A DNA stretch of 64,000 bases from Anaerolineales bacterium. Lineage in GTDB: Bacteria > Chloroflexota > Anaerolineae > Anaerolineales > Villigracilaceae. Of this stretch, positions 57,211 through 64,000 are shown piece by piece. Every line of letters begins with the position of its first letter. Position 1 is the first letter of the stretch. The stretch lies in assembly GCA_030583905.1 (NCBI GenBank), contig CP129481.1:3812136-3876135 (forward strand), given 5' to 3'. The notes beneath the pieces were generated by a model. The model did not search any database and was not told the DNA's origin. It was given only the letters and a program-made list of their open reading frames with translations. Made by a program: the position numbers and the translations under genes.

Positions 57211-58200
57211 ATGGAAGTATCACGGCTGGAAAACCTGCCTCCTCCCCCCGGCATCATCAATTCCATCAGGGCTGGGTTCGATACCATCGCCGCACACATC
57301 ACCGCGATCCTGCTCCCGCTTGCGCTAAACCTGTTCATGTGGCTGGGTCCGCGCCTGCGTGTGGATGAATTGTTCAGCTCGTTTTTGGTGACCGCCGTGC
57401 CGATCTGGCAGAGAAGCGGCATTCCTGAACAGGATATTCAACGTGTTGTGGACTTGTACGAACGGGTGATCCCCTCGATCAACCTGTTCTGGCTCCTGCG
57501 CACGCTTCCCATCGGGATCTCGAGCCTGCTCATGTCACAGGAAACCTCGTCCACGCCGTTGGGCGATCCTGTCGTCTGGCAGACGGGCGCCCTCAGTTTC
57601 CCCGTCTGGATCTTCCTGCTCACGCTGTTGGGATGGGTCGGCGGCGCGCTGTATTTCCGCAGTGTGGCGTGGATCTCCGTCCCGGGCGAGGAACGCTCCA
57701 TCCGGTTTTCCAGCGCTGTGTTCCAGACCATCCTGATCTCCGTCCTGTTCATCGCCTTCCTGATGGTGCTCGGCGTGCCGCTCATCTTCGTGCTGGTGCT
57801 GTTGACCCAGTTGAACGCCTTCCTTGGCAATTTCTTTGTGCTGCTTCTCAGCCTCGGGTCGGTGTGGGTGATCGTACCGCTCTTCTTCTGGCCCCACGGC
57901 GTTTTTGTCTGGAAGCAGAACGTGTTCGCCTCCATCGTGAGCAGTTTCCAGATGGCGCGTTTCACGCTCCCCACCAGCAGTCTCTTTGTGTTGACGGTCT
58001 TCCTGCTGGCATACGGTTTGAATTTCCTATGGCGCATCCCTGCCGAAAATTCGTGGGCGGCGCTGTTGGGCATCTTCGGTCACTCGTTCGTGACCACCGC
58101 CCTGCTGGCGGGAAGTTTCATCTATTACCGCGACATGAGCGCGTGGTTGAAGGTCGTGCTTGAAAAACTCCGCCCAAGCAATGAAGTAAAACAGGCTTGA
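57211..58200 (+). CDS. polytopic membrane protein upstream of gyrB
   Basis: 329 residues, about six spans (around 30-48, 90-110, 130-150, 170-215, 255-275, 285-305). Soluble loop IWQRSGIPEQDIQRVVDLYE lies between the first two. No catalytic motif. The ATG at 57211 lacks a good binding site; TAGAAT lies nine bases before it. It is divergent from the gene at 57148 and ends 43 bases before gyrB, so readthrough into gyrB is possible. Family not recognised. Confidence 0.7.
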   Translation: MEVSRLENLPPPPGIINSIRAGFDTIAAHITAILLPLALNLFMWLGPRLRVDELFSSFLVTAVPIWQRSGIPEQDIQRVVDLYERVIPSINLFWLLRTLPIGISSLLMSQETSSTPLGDPVVWQTGALSFPVWIFLLTLLGWVGGALYFRSVAWISVPGEERSIRFSSAVFQTILISVLFIAFLMVLGVPLIFVLVLLTQLNAFLGNFFVLLLSLGSVWVIVPLFFWPHGVFVWKQNVFASIVSSFQMARFTLPTSSLFVLTVFLLAYGLNFLWRIPAENSWAALLGIFGHSFVTTALLAGSFIYYRDMSAWLKVVLEKLRPSNEVKQA

Positions 58201-58243
58201 TCACATCCAATCTACGAAAAGAAGAAGTACGCTGGAGGTCCTT

Positions 58244-60175
58244 GTGGCTGAAAAAGAAAAAAAGGTAAATTACGACGTCAGTTCGATCCAGGCGCTGGAA
58301 GGCATCGAACACGTCCGCAAACGCCCCGGTATGTATGTGGGCGGCACGGACATCAAGGCATTGCACCACCTAGTTTATGAAGTGGTGGACAACGCCATCG
58401 ACGAGGCGCTGGCGGGTTTCTGCACCGCCATCAACATCACCATCCATGCCGACAGCAGTGTCACCATCGAAGATAACGGACGCGGCATCCCGGTCGGTCC
58501 GCACCCCACGAAAAAGGACGCCTCCGGCAAGCCGATGGAAACCGTGGACGTGGTCATGACCGTGATCGGCGCGGGCGGCAAATTCGGCGGCGGCGGGTAC
58601 AAGGTCTCCGGCGGTCTGCACGGCGTCGGCGTGAGCGCGGTCAACGCGCTTTCCGAATGGATGACAACCGAGATCAAACGTGACGGGAAACTGTGGCGGC
58701 AGGAATATAAGCGCGGCGTTCCGCAGGGCAAGATCAAGCAGGTCGGCAAGGTCGAAAAGGACGAATCCGGCACCAAGCAGCTCTATAAATTCGACAAGCA
58801 GATCTTTACTGAAGATATCGATTACCGCTTCGACACGCTCGTCCAGCGTTTCCGTGAAATGGCATTCGTCACGCGCGGCGTGACCATCCGCTTCACGGAT
58901 GAGCGCGCCAGCCGCGAGATGAGTTTCTACTTCGAGGGCGGCATCACGTCTTTTGTGCGCTACCTGAACCGCAACCGCGAGAACCTGCATTCGGTGGTGC
59001 ATGTCGAAAAAGAGATCGAGAACATCGGCATCGAAGCCGCCATCCAATACACGGATGCGTACACCGAGTCGGTCTATTCGTTCGCGAACACCATCAACAC
59101 CATCGACGGCGGTACGCACCTGACCGGTCTGCGCTCGTCATTAACGCGCGTCATCAACGATTATGCGCGCAAGAACGGCTTGCTCAAGGACGCCGACCCG
59201 AACTTCTCCGGCGACGACACGCGCGAAGGTCTGACCGCCATCGTCTCGGTCAAGCATCCCGACCCGCAGTTCGAATCACAGACCAAGGTCAAGTTGATGA
59301 ACCCCGAAGTGCAGACCTACGTCACACAGGTCGTGGGCGAAGCCTTCAGCACGTTCCTCGAGGAGAATCCGCAGGCGGCGAAGGCGATCATTTCGAAATG
59401 TCTCACCTCCGCCCGCGCGAGGGATGCGGCGCGCAAGGCGCGCGATCTCGTCATCCGCAAATCGGCGCTCGAGTCATTGACCCTGCCCGGCAAACTGGCG
59501 GACTGCTCCGAGCGTGATTCATCCAAGACCGAACTCTACATCGTGGAAGGTGACTCGGCAGGCGGCTCCGCCAAGCAGGGACGCGACCGCCACTTTCAGG
59601 CGATCCTGCCGCTGCGCGGTAAGATCCTCAACACCGAGCGCGCCCGCCTCGATAAGATCCTTGGCAACAACGAAGTCAAGGCGCTCATCTCCGCGCTGGG
59701 GACCGGCATCGGCGATAACTTCGACATCGAAGGTCTGCGCTACGGGCGCGTCATCATCATGACCGACGCCGACGTGGACGGCAGTCACATCCGCACGCTG
59801 CTGCTGACCTTCTTTTTCCGCTACATGCCCAAACTCATCGAAGACGGTCATCTGTACATTGCCCAGCCGCCGCTTTACCGCATCGCGCACAAGAACAACG
59901 TCCGATACGTGTACAGCGATAAGGAAAAGGACAAAGTGATGAAGGAGATCGGCGAAAAAGCCAACCTTCAGCGCTACAAAGGTCTCGGCGAAATGAACCC
60001 CGACCAGTTGTGGGATACCACCATGAATCCCTCCAACCGCACCCTGCTGCTCGTCACCATCGACGACGCCGCCGAAGCCGACCGCACCTTCGACATGCTC
60101 ATGGGTGACGCCGTCGACCCGCGCAAGAAATTCATCCAAACCCACGCCAAGAGCGTCCGCAATTTGGATATTTAG
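58244..60175 (+). CDS. gyrB: DNA gyrase subunit B
   Basis: 643 residues, GTG start with GGAGGT 5 bases upstream. The GHKL ATPase domain has VVDNAIDEALAG, IEDNGRGIPVG and GGGYKVSGGLHGVGVSAVNA. The transducer follows. The TOPRIM domain has TELYIVEGDSAGGSAKQGRD and IIMTDADVDGSHIRTLLLTF, with Glu and the DxD metal residues. The end has LQRYKGLGEMNPDQLWDTTM and the short C-terminus typical of GyrB without the proteobacterial insert. A strong terminator follows. No dnaA, dnaN, recF or gyrA lies next to it in the window. Confidence 0.97.
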   Translation: MAEKEKKVNYDVSSIQALEGIEHVRKRPGMYVGGTDIKALHHLVYEVVDNAIDEALAGFCTAINITIHADSSVTIEDNGRGIPVGPHPTKKDASGKPMETVDVVMTVIGAGGKFGGGGYKVSGGLHGVGVSAVNALSEWMTTEIKRDGKLWRQEYKRGVPQGKIKQVGKVEKDESGTKQLYKFDKQIFTEDIDYRFDTLVQRFREMAFVTRGVTIRFTDERASREMSFYFEGGITSFVRYLNRNRENLHSVVHVEKEIENIGIEAAIQYTDAYTESVYSFANTINTIDGGTHLTGLRSSLTRVINDYARKNGLLKDADPNFSGDDTREGLTAIVSVKHPDPQFESQTKVKLMNPEVQTYVTQVVGEAFSTFLEENPQAAKAIISKCLTSARARDAARKARDLVIRKSALESLTLPGKLADCSERDSSKTELYIVEGDSAGGSAKQGRDRHFQAILPLRGKILNTERARLDKILGNNEVKALISALGTGIGDNFDIEGLRYGRVIIMTDADVDGSHIRTLLLTFFFRYMPKLIEDGHLYIAQPPLYRIAHKNNVRYVYSDKEKDKVMKEIGEKANLQRYKGLGEMNPDQLWDTTMNPSNRTLLLVTIDDAAEADRTFDMLMGDAVDPRKKFIQTHAKSVRNLDI

Positions 60176-60196
60176 AGTTGATCTGTCATCGCTTCA

Positions 60197-60235
60197 AAAA
60201 TGCCCTCGATAACGTTTCGAGGGCATTTTCCTTTT
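60197..60235 (+). terminator. gyrB terminator
   Basis: AAAATGCCCTCGA (60197-60209) pairs over 13 bp with 60217-60229, loop of 7, then CCTTTTAG. Confidence 0.9.
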
Positions 60236-60314
60236 AGTACCAGAGTACGGCGTGGCAGATGGAACTTTTACAATCCCTGCGGCGTTCTATGGGGGCAACC
60301 AAACGAGGTGTATC

Positions 60315-61265
60315 ATGAAACTTACAACCAACAATCTTATTATATTTTTCGGCATCATGGCATTGTGTCTGCTCGCCATCTTCCCGATCGGCGTGCTTGC
60401 CATGCCCTTATTCAAACCCAGCCAGCCCAGCCCGGACCCAAAGGCAACGGTCAATGCGATGGTCACGCAGACGGTCGTCTTCATGACGCTCAACGCCCCG
60501 ACGCAGACCCCGCCTCCTCCCACGCCGACAGTTGCTCCTGCCACCCAAACCACTGCCCCCATTGTGACCTCGGTCCCTCCCACCGCAGTAACCTACTGTG
60601 ACTGGGTCGCCTTCGTCAAGGATGTGACTGTGGAAGACGGCACCACCTTTGCCCCCGGCGAGGTCTTCACCAAGACCTGGCGCTTGAAGAACCGCGGCAC
60701 CTGCACATGGACTCCGGACTACATGCTGGTCTTCAGCAGCGGATCGCAGATGGGCGGCACGACCGCCGCACGCCTGTCCGCTTACGTGGCACCCGGTCAG
60801 ACCGTGGACGTGTCGGTGACGCTCACCGCGCCCAACACGGCAGGCTCCCACACCGGCTATTGGATGCTTCGCAACCCGTCTGGCACATTGTTCGGCACCG
60901 GCACGAAAGCGAACACCTCCTTCTATGTGGACATCCGCGTGCGCGTGGACAATCTCCCGCATGGGACGGTCAGCGGCAGCCTGTGCTATCCCAGCGAGTT
61001 CAACCCGCCGATGACGCTGTACTTCGAAAAGGCTGGCACCACCGAAACCATCCAGTTCGCCATCATCGAGAACCAGTTGAAATACAACGTCCTGCTGCCC
61101 AACGGAAAATACTATGTCTATGCCTGGGCTCCCGGCTACAATCTCGAAGGCGCCTACACCCACCCGAGCGGCTTGATGAAATCCATCGAAGTCAAAGGCG
61201 GACAAGCCACCACCGATATTCATCTGTGTGACTGGAGCCCCGATCCACACGCCCGCGGCGACTAA
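60315..61265 (+). CDS. secreted or anchored protein with NBR1-like Ig domain
   Basis: 316 residues. GAGGTG lies 6 bases before the ATG. A hydrophobic N-terminus (about 9-29) acts as signal or anchor. A Thr/Pro-rich linker (APTQTPPPPTPTVAPATQ) follows, then residues about 105-215 with VTVEDGTTFAPGEVFTKTWR, NRGTCTWTPDYMLVF and a GYWMLRNPSGTLFG block, the Ig fold of NBR1-type (FW) domains, which is common in Chloroflexota surface proteins. A C-terminal beta domain (LPNGKYYVYAWAPGYNLEGA) resembles a carboxypeptidase-regulatory or PEGA-like fold. Function unknown; probably cell surface. Confidence 0.8.
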   Translation: MKLTTNNLIIFFGIMALCLLAIFPIGVLAMPLFKPSQPSPDPKATVNAMVTQTVVFMTLNAPTQTPPPPTPTVAPATQTTAPIVTSVPPTAVTYCDWVAFVKDVTVEDGTTFAPGEVFTKTWRLKNRGTCTWTPDYMLVFSSGSQMGGTTAARLSAYVAPGQTVDVSVTLTAPNTAGSHTGYWMLRNPSGTLFGTGTKANTSFYVDIRVRVDNLPHGTVSGSLCYPSEFNPPMTLYFEKAGTTETIQFAIIENQLKYNVLLPNGKYYVYAWAPGYNLEGAYTHPSGLMKSIEVKGGQATTDIHLCDWSPDPHARGD

Positions 61266-61276
61266 TTGAAAAAGAA

Positions 61277-61310
61277 AACGTCCCTCGAATTCACCAATTC
61301 GGGGGACGTT
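61277..61310 (+). terminator. strong hairpin after the Ig-domain gene
   Basis: 15-bp stem with one G-U pair, 61277-61291 with 61296-61310, loop CACC. The following bases are not T-rich, so termination may be weak or rho-dependent. Confidence 0.6.
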
Positions 61311-61350
61311 GCCGTTAAAAACCGAATGCTATAATGGCTTGTGCATACTC

Positions 61351-61389
61351 GGTGGTTGAGTAGCCGCGAAGCGGCGTACCGAAACCACC
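61351..61389 (+). repeat. GGTGGTTGAGTAG palindrome, copy 2
   Basis: GGTGGTTGAGTAGCCGCGAA continues to GCGGCGTACCGAAACCACC; outer arms GGTGGTT/GAAACCACC and inner arms GCCGC/GCGGC. It shares GGTTGAGTAG and CGAAACC ends with 50644-50674 and 61434-61466. Confidence 0.85.
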
Positions 61390-61433
61390 AAGTACAGAAA
61401 AAACCATCGTCATAAAAAGTATCGCCATTAACT

Positions 61434-61466
61434 GTTGGTTTCGATACGCTTCACTACTCAACCAAC
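61434..61466 (-). repeat. GGTTGAGTAG palindrome, copy 3 (inverted)
   Basis: On the minus strand GTTGGTTGAGTAGTGAAGCG continues to TATCGAAACCAAC, a compact version of the copy at 61351-61389, in inverted orientation and 44 bases away. The pair occupies most of the gap before the tandem GNAT gene. Confidence 0.85.
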
Positions 61467-61499
61467 GGGGTTGATATTCATTGAAAAAGGAATCATCCA

Positions 61500-62399
61500 G
61501 TGACCATCACCTACCGCCAAGCGGACATCGCAGATTCGTACAACGTTTTCAAGGTCTTCCTGCGTTCCATCATGGACTACAGCGAGCGTATGAACGTGCA
61601 AGCCATCACGGGCGGAAATGACCCCGAAAAACTCGCGTCCATTTGGGAGAGCCGCAAGCCGCTGTTCGATTTTCTCGCGCGGGACGCATCCCAATTTTGG
61701 GTGGCGGAACGGGACGGCGAGATTCTGGGCTACGCCCGCACGATCGAGCATGACGGGCTTCAGGAGTTGACCGAGTTCTTCGTATCCCCGAATCAGCAGT
61801 CGGCGGGGATCGGAAGCGGATTGTTATCCCGCGCATTTGCGGACAACGGCGCGACGTATCGCACCATCATCGCCACGCTGGATGAACGCGCGTTGTATCG
61901 CTATATGCAGATGGGCGTGTACGGGCGGACCATGCTCAAGTATTTTTACCGCAAAGCCGAAACTGTGAGCGTGCCGGGCGATCTCGTCATCGAGCCGTTG
62001 GATCTGGGCGTTCATCTCGAAGCGATCCACCGCATTGACCGCGTGATCCTCAACCACGCGCGCGGAAGCATCCACGAGTGGCTGGCGGGCGCGCGCGATG
62101 GGTTCGTGTACAAACGCGACGCGGACGTGGTCGGCTATGGCTATGTCGGCGGCAGCCACGGACCGTTCGCCGTGCTGGACGATGACGATTTCCCCGCCGT
62201 GCTGGCGCATGCCGAAAGCCGCATGGCGGAGCAGGGCGAAGAGTTTGGCGTTTCCGTGCCGCTCGTCAACCGCAAGGCAATCGATTTCCTGACAGCGAGA
62301 AAATACAAGATTGACTCGTTCTCCGCGCTCCTGATGAGCAACGTCCCCTTCGGGAAGTTCGAGAATTATCTGACCTTTGCGCCGGAGTTCTTTTTGTAA
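61500..62399 (+). CDS. tandem GNAT acetyltransferase
   Basis: 299 residues, GTG start with AAGGA upstream. The first GNAT domain (about 1-150) has VAERDGEILGYARTI and LTEFFVSPNQQSAGIGSGLLSRAF, the acetyl-CoA loop QQSAGIGSGLL. The second half (about 155-299) has ADVVGYGYVGGSHGPF and an ESRMAEQGEEFGVSVPLVN helix-strand pair resembling a GNAT domain without a clear pyrophosphate loop. One active and one degenerate domain is therefore likely. Substrate unknown. Confidence 0.82.
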   Translation: MTITYRQADIADSYNVFKVFLRSIMDYSERMNVQAITGGNDPEKLASIWESRKPLFDFLARDASQFWVAERDGEILGYARTIEHDGLQELTEFFVSPNQQSAGIGSGLLSRAFADNGATYRTIIATLDERALYRYMQMGVYGRTMLKYFYRKAETVSVPGDLVIEPLDLGVHLEAIHRIDRVILNHARGSIHEWLAGARDGFVYKRDADVVGYGYVGGSHGPFAVLDDDDFPAVLAHAESRMAEQGEEFGVSVPLVNRKAIDFLTARKYKIDSFSALLMSNVPFGKFENYLTFAPEFFL

Positions 62400-62400
62400 C

Positions 62401-62451
62401 CTACCCCATCAACCTCGCCACTCTTCTCTCGATCTGCACCGCGTTAATACT
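62401..62451 (-). pseudogene. degenerate copy of the 3' end of the gene ending at 63917
   Basis: Read on the minus strand it gives INAVQIERRVARLMG and stop (62401-62403), matching NFAVEIGRRAARMMVG and stop at the end of the gene at 63917. About 40 bases align at roughly 80 percent by eye, with one 3-base gap. It overlaps the last bases of the sulfatase gene and directly follows its stop codon. Confidence 0.65.
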
Positions 62452-63913
62452 TGATATTGTCCGGCACCGTCATTTCGAATTTTCGACAGGCATCTGTTTG
62501 GCAGGACTTCAACTCTTCCAGCCAGGCATGCAAGATCAAGAGTGTTTCCGTATCGAGCGTGCCAGCAATATTCATCAATTGATAAGGGTCGGCGATCAGG
62601 TCATAAAATTCGATCTCGCCGTTCTCATATTCAACATAAACAAAGTTCTCCCCCCTGATGCCGCGATAAGCGATCACCGGGGATGCCCTATCCGGGTCGC
62701 CTATTTCGATCAATAAAGCACTGCGCCATTCCTGCGGCTCTGCTTGCTGTTGATCGAAGAAATGGACAAAGGAACGCCCGTCTACAAATGATGCGCTCCG
62801 TGCGCCGGTCAACTCCGCGATCGTCGGTGCAATATCAATATTCGCCGTCATCTCTTGGATGGTGGTATTGGGCTGGATGCCCGGTCCGCGGATCAGAAGC
62901 GGGACGCGAATATCCTCTTCGTAGGGCAGCATCTTCCCCGATGGAAGATCATGCTCCCCCATATGAAAGCCGTTGTCGGATGTAAAGAAGATGTATGTGT
63001 TATCCAATTGTCCATTCTGCTCGAGCAATTGGACCAAAGCCAGAACCATTTCATCCACCGCCAGCATGGATTGAACACGCTTCACGAAAAGAGCATCCGC
63101 ATCTCCGACCTCGAACGATCCTCCGCTCTCCCTGATGTTCCGGACGATCAACGGTTTGTCGGAAGTGTCAGCCTCATGAAACGACTCACCCTTCGGATAT
63201 TCCACATCCAGGAATAGTTCTGAGTGACGCGGGGCAGGCGTGCTCGGTCCATGCGGGGCATAAGGGGAAATAAAGAGAAAGAACGGGGAACGGGTCTGCG
63301 CGCTTTGATTGATGAACTCAATGGCTTTATTCGTGAGGACGTCCGTGCTGTACTCTTCCGCGCTCTCACCATAATCGACCAGTTTCCCATTCTCGTTCAG
63401 GACATAGTTCGTGAAAAAATCAGCGGACTTTCTTTCACTGGTAAGGAAAACACGCCAATCATCCCAACCGGGCGGGACATAGGTCCTTTTTACCCCGGCA
63501 GGATACAGGTTCAAAAATTTTCCCATGTAGGATGTGGTATACCCGGCGCGTTTCATCCATGTGGCGATGGTATCCGCATTGTTCTCTTTATCATGGAATT
63601 GTTCGAAGCCCGGGGAGTTCTCAAAGACCCCGGTATTGTGCGGGTATTGTCCGCGCAAGATAGATGCCCGTGAGGGACAGCACACGGGGGACGTGACAAA
63701 ATAATTCGTAAAAACAGCCCCCTCCTGCGCAATCAACCGGTTCGTATGTTCCAAGTAAGGCAGCAGGGTAAAATCCATATCATCAGCCATGATGAAGATG
63801 ATATTTGGCGGCGGATCATTTGGGTCGAATTTTTGCATACTACAGGATAATCCTGTAAACAACAAGAGAAATATAACGATCAATACACCATGAAAGTTAG
63901 CCCAAGTTTTCAT
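62444..63913 (-). CDS. sulfatase (arylsulfatase / GlcNAc-6-sulfatase type), lipoprotein
   Basis: 489 residues. Signal peptide with lipobox TGLSC (Cys near 24), so it should be anchored at the outer face. NIIFIMADDMDFTLLPYLEH carries the metal-binding DD. SPVCCPSRASILRGQ holds the C-x-P-S-R motif, whose first Cys would be converted to formylglycine; a maturase must be encoded elsewhere. GYTTSYMGKFLNLYP and YIFFTSDNGFHMGEHDLPSGK are further sulfatase blocks. Likely cleaves sulfate from sulfated polysaccharide. GGGTGAG lies next to the ATG. It is flanked by the end of another gene and a degenerate copy of that same end. Confidence 0.9.
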   Translation of the reverse strand: MKTWANFHGVLIVIFLLLFTGLSCSMQKFDPNDPPPNIIFIMADDMDFTLLPYLEHTNRLIAQEGAVFTNYFVTSPVCCPSRASILRGQYPHNTGVFENSPGFEQFHDKENNADTIATWMKRAGYTTSYMGKFLNLYPAGVKRTYVPPGWDDWRVFLTSERKSADFFTNYVLNENGKLVDYGESAEEYSTDVLTNKAIEFINQSAQTRSPFFLFISPYAPHGPSTPAPRHSELFLDVEYPKGESFHEADTSDKPLIVRNIRESGGSFEVGDADALFVKRVQSMLAVDEMVLALVQLLEQNGQLDNTYIFFTSDNGFHMGEHDLPSGKMLPYEEDIRVPLLIRGPGIQPNTTIQEMTANIDIAPTIAELTGARSASFVDGRSFVHFFDQQQAEPQEWRSALLIEIGDPDRASPVIAYRGIRGENFVYVEYENGEIEFYDLIADPYQLMNIAGTLDTETLLILHAWLEELKSCQTDACRKFEMTVPDNIKY

Positions 63914-63916
63914 ATC

Positions 63917-64000
63917 TCACCCTACCATCATCCTCGCCGCGCGTCTTCCGATCTCCACCGCGAAATTCGTCCCGCGGTCCCACGGGTAGACCTGGCTCAT
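63917..64000 (-). CDS. 3' end of an unidentified gene (5' part outside window)
   Basis: The last 27 codons of a frame that enters from the right edge: SQVYPWDRGTNFAVEIGRRA, then ARMMVG and TGA at 63917. Three bases separate its stop from the sulfatase ATG. Too short for family assignment. A related ending is found at 62401-62451, on the other side of the sulfatase gene. Confidence 0.6.
   Translation of the reverse strand: MSQVYPWDRGTNFAVEIGRRAARMMVG

Noticed and set aside
58370..59119. 249-codon open frame on the minus strand
   Set aside because: Antisense to gyrB, whose frame is fully conserved.
1..64000. Search for tRNA and rRNA genes
   Set aside because: Intergenic gaps are short and none showed a cloverleaf pattern with a TTCGA-type arm and CCA end, or rRNA conserved blocks. 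A covariance-model scan would settle this.

Overview
The window looks like a chromosomal segment of a Chloroflexota bacterium, most likely class Anaerolineae. This is inferred from gene content and style, not from a marker-gene comparison. It carries a complete-looking division and cell-wall (dcw) cluster, a long PAS/GAF/HD-GYP sensor, many small membrane proteins, medium-to-high GC, and short palindromic repeats. I saw no rRNA, tRNA, CRISPR array, phage or transposase.

Layout. 1-5.7 kb: a partial alpha/beta hydrolase, a YczE-type membrane protein, an RlmI-type rRNA methyltransferase, an acetyltransferase, an AT-rich segment with a nucleotide kinase, and an AlkZ/YcaQ-like winged-helix glycosylase. 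5.8-9.4 kb: a multi-PAS, multi-GAF HD-GYP phosphodiesterase. 9.5-27.7 kb (all minus strand): two small membrane proteins, then the dcw cluster read from 27.7 down to 10.2 kb as mraZ, rsmH, ftsL-like, ftsI-type PBP, murF, mraY, murD, ftsW, murG, a CvpA-like gene, murC, a 73-aa ORF, murB, ddl, ftsQ, ftsA, ftsZ. Most junctions overlap or nearly touch, so it reads as one long operon. It starts at a promoter with three 10-bp-spaced MraZ-type boxes and ends at a strong terminator. murE is absent from its usual place. 27.8-36 kb: a methyltransferase, a membrane protein with a Vps62-like partner, an ATP-grasp enzyme, a GH4 glycosidase, a truncated ABC ATPase and a polytopic membrane protein. 36-42 kb: a 1433-aa secreted nuclease with lamin-tail domains and RTX repeats, then comM. 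42.2-48 kb: a TetR regulator divergent from an apparent catabolic operon (class II aldolase, class III aminotransferase, FLVCR-like MFS transporter, FGGY kinase). 48-50.8 kb: a putative restriction nuclease, a DNA methyltransferase and a lipoprotein whose 5' end contains nested palindromic repeats. 50.8-64 kb: a threonine-dehydrogenase-like epimerase, an AT-rich TPR protein, a VOC protein, a CPBP protease, plsY, a JAMM peptidase, gyrB, an Ig-like surface protein, a tandem GNAT and a lipoprotein sulfatase.

The most notable signals are these. (1) Two separate loci carry a degenerate second copy of the 3' end of a gene on the far side of an intervening gene (3240-3343 versus 4438-4542; 62401-62451 versus the gene ending at 63917), as if genes had been inserted with duplication of a neighbour's tail. 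(2) The TetR-controlled aminotransferase/aldolase/kinase operon matches no catabolic pathway I can name. (3) MurG has Gly in place of the conserved His of GGTGGH. (4) Several promoters lie 6 bases from an ATG, implying leaderless mRNAs. (5) Palindromic elements are placed inside genes or supply a stop codon.
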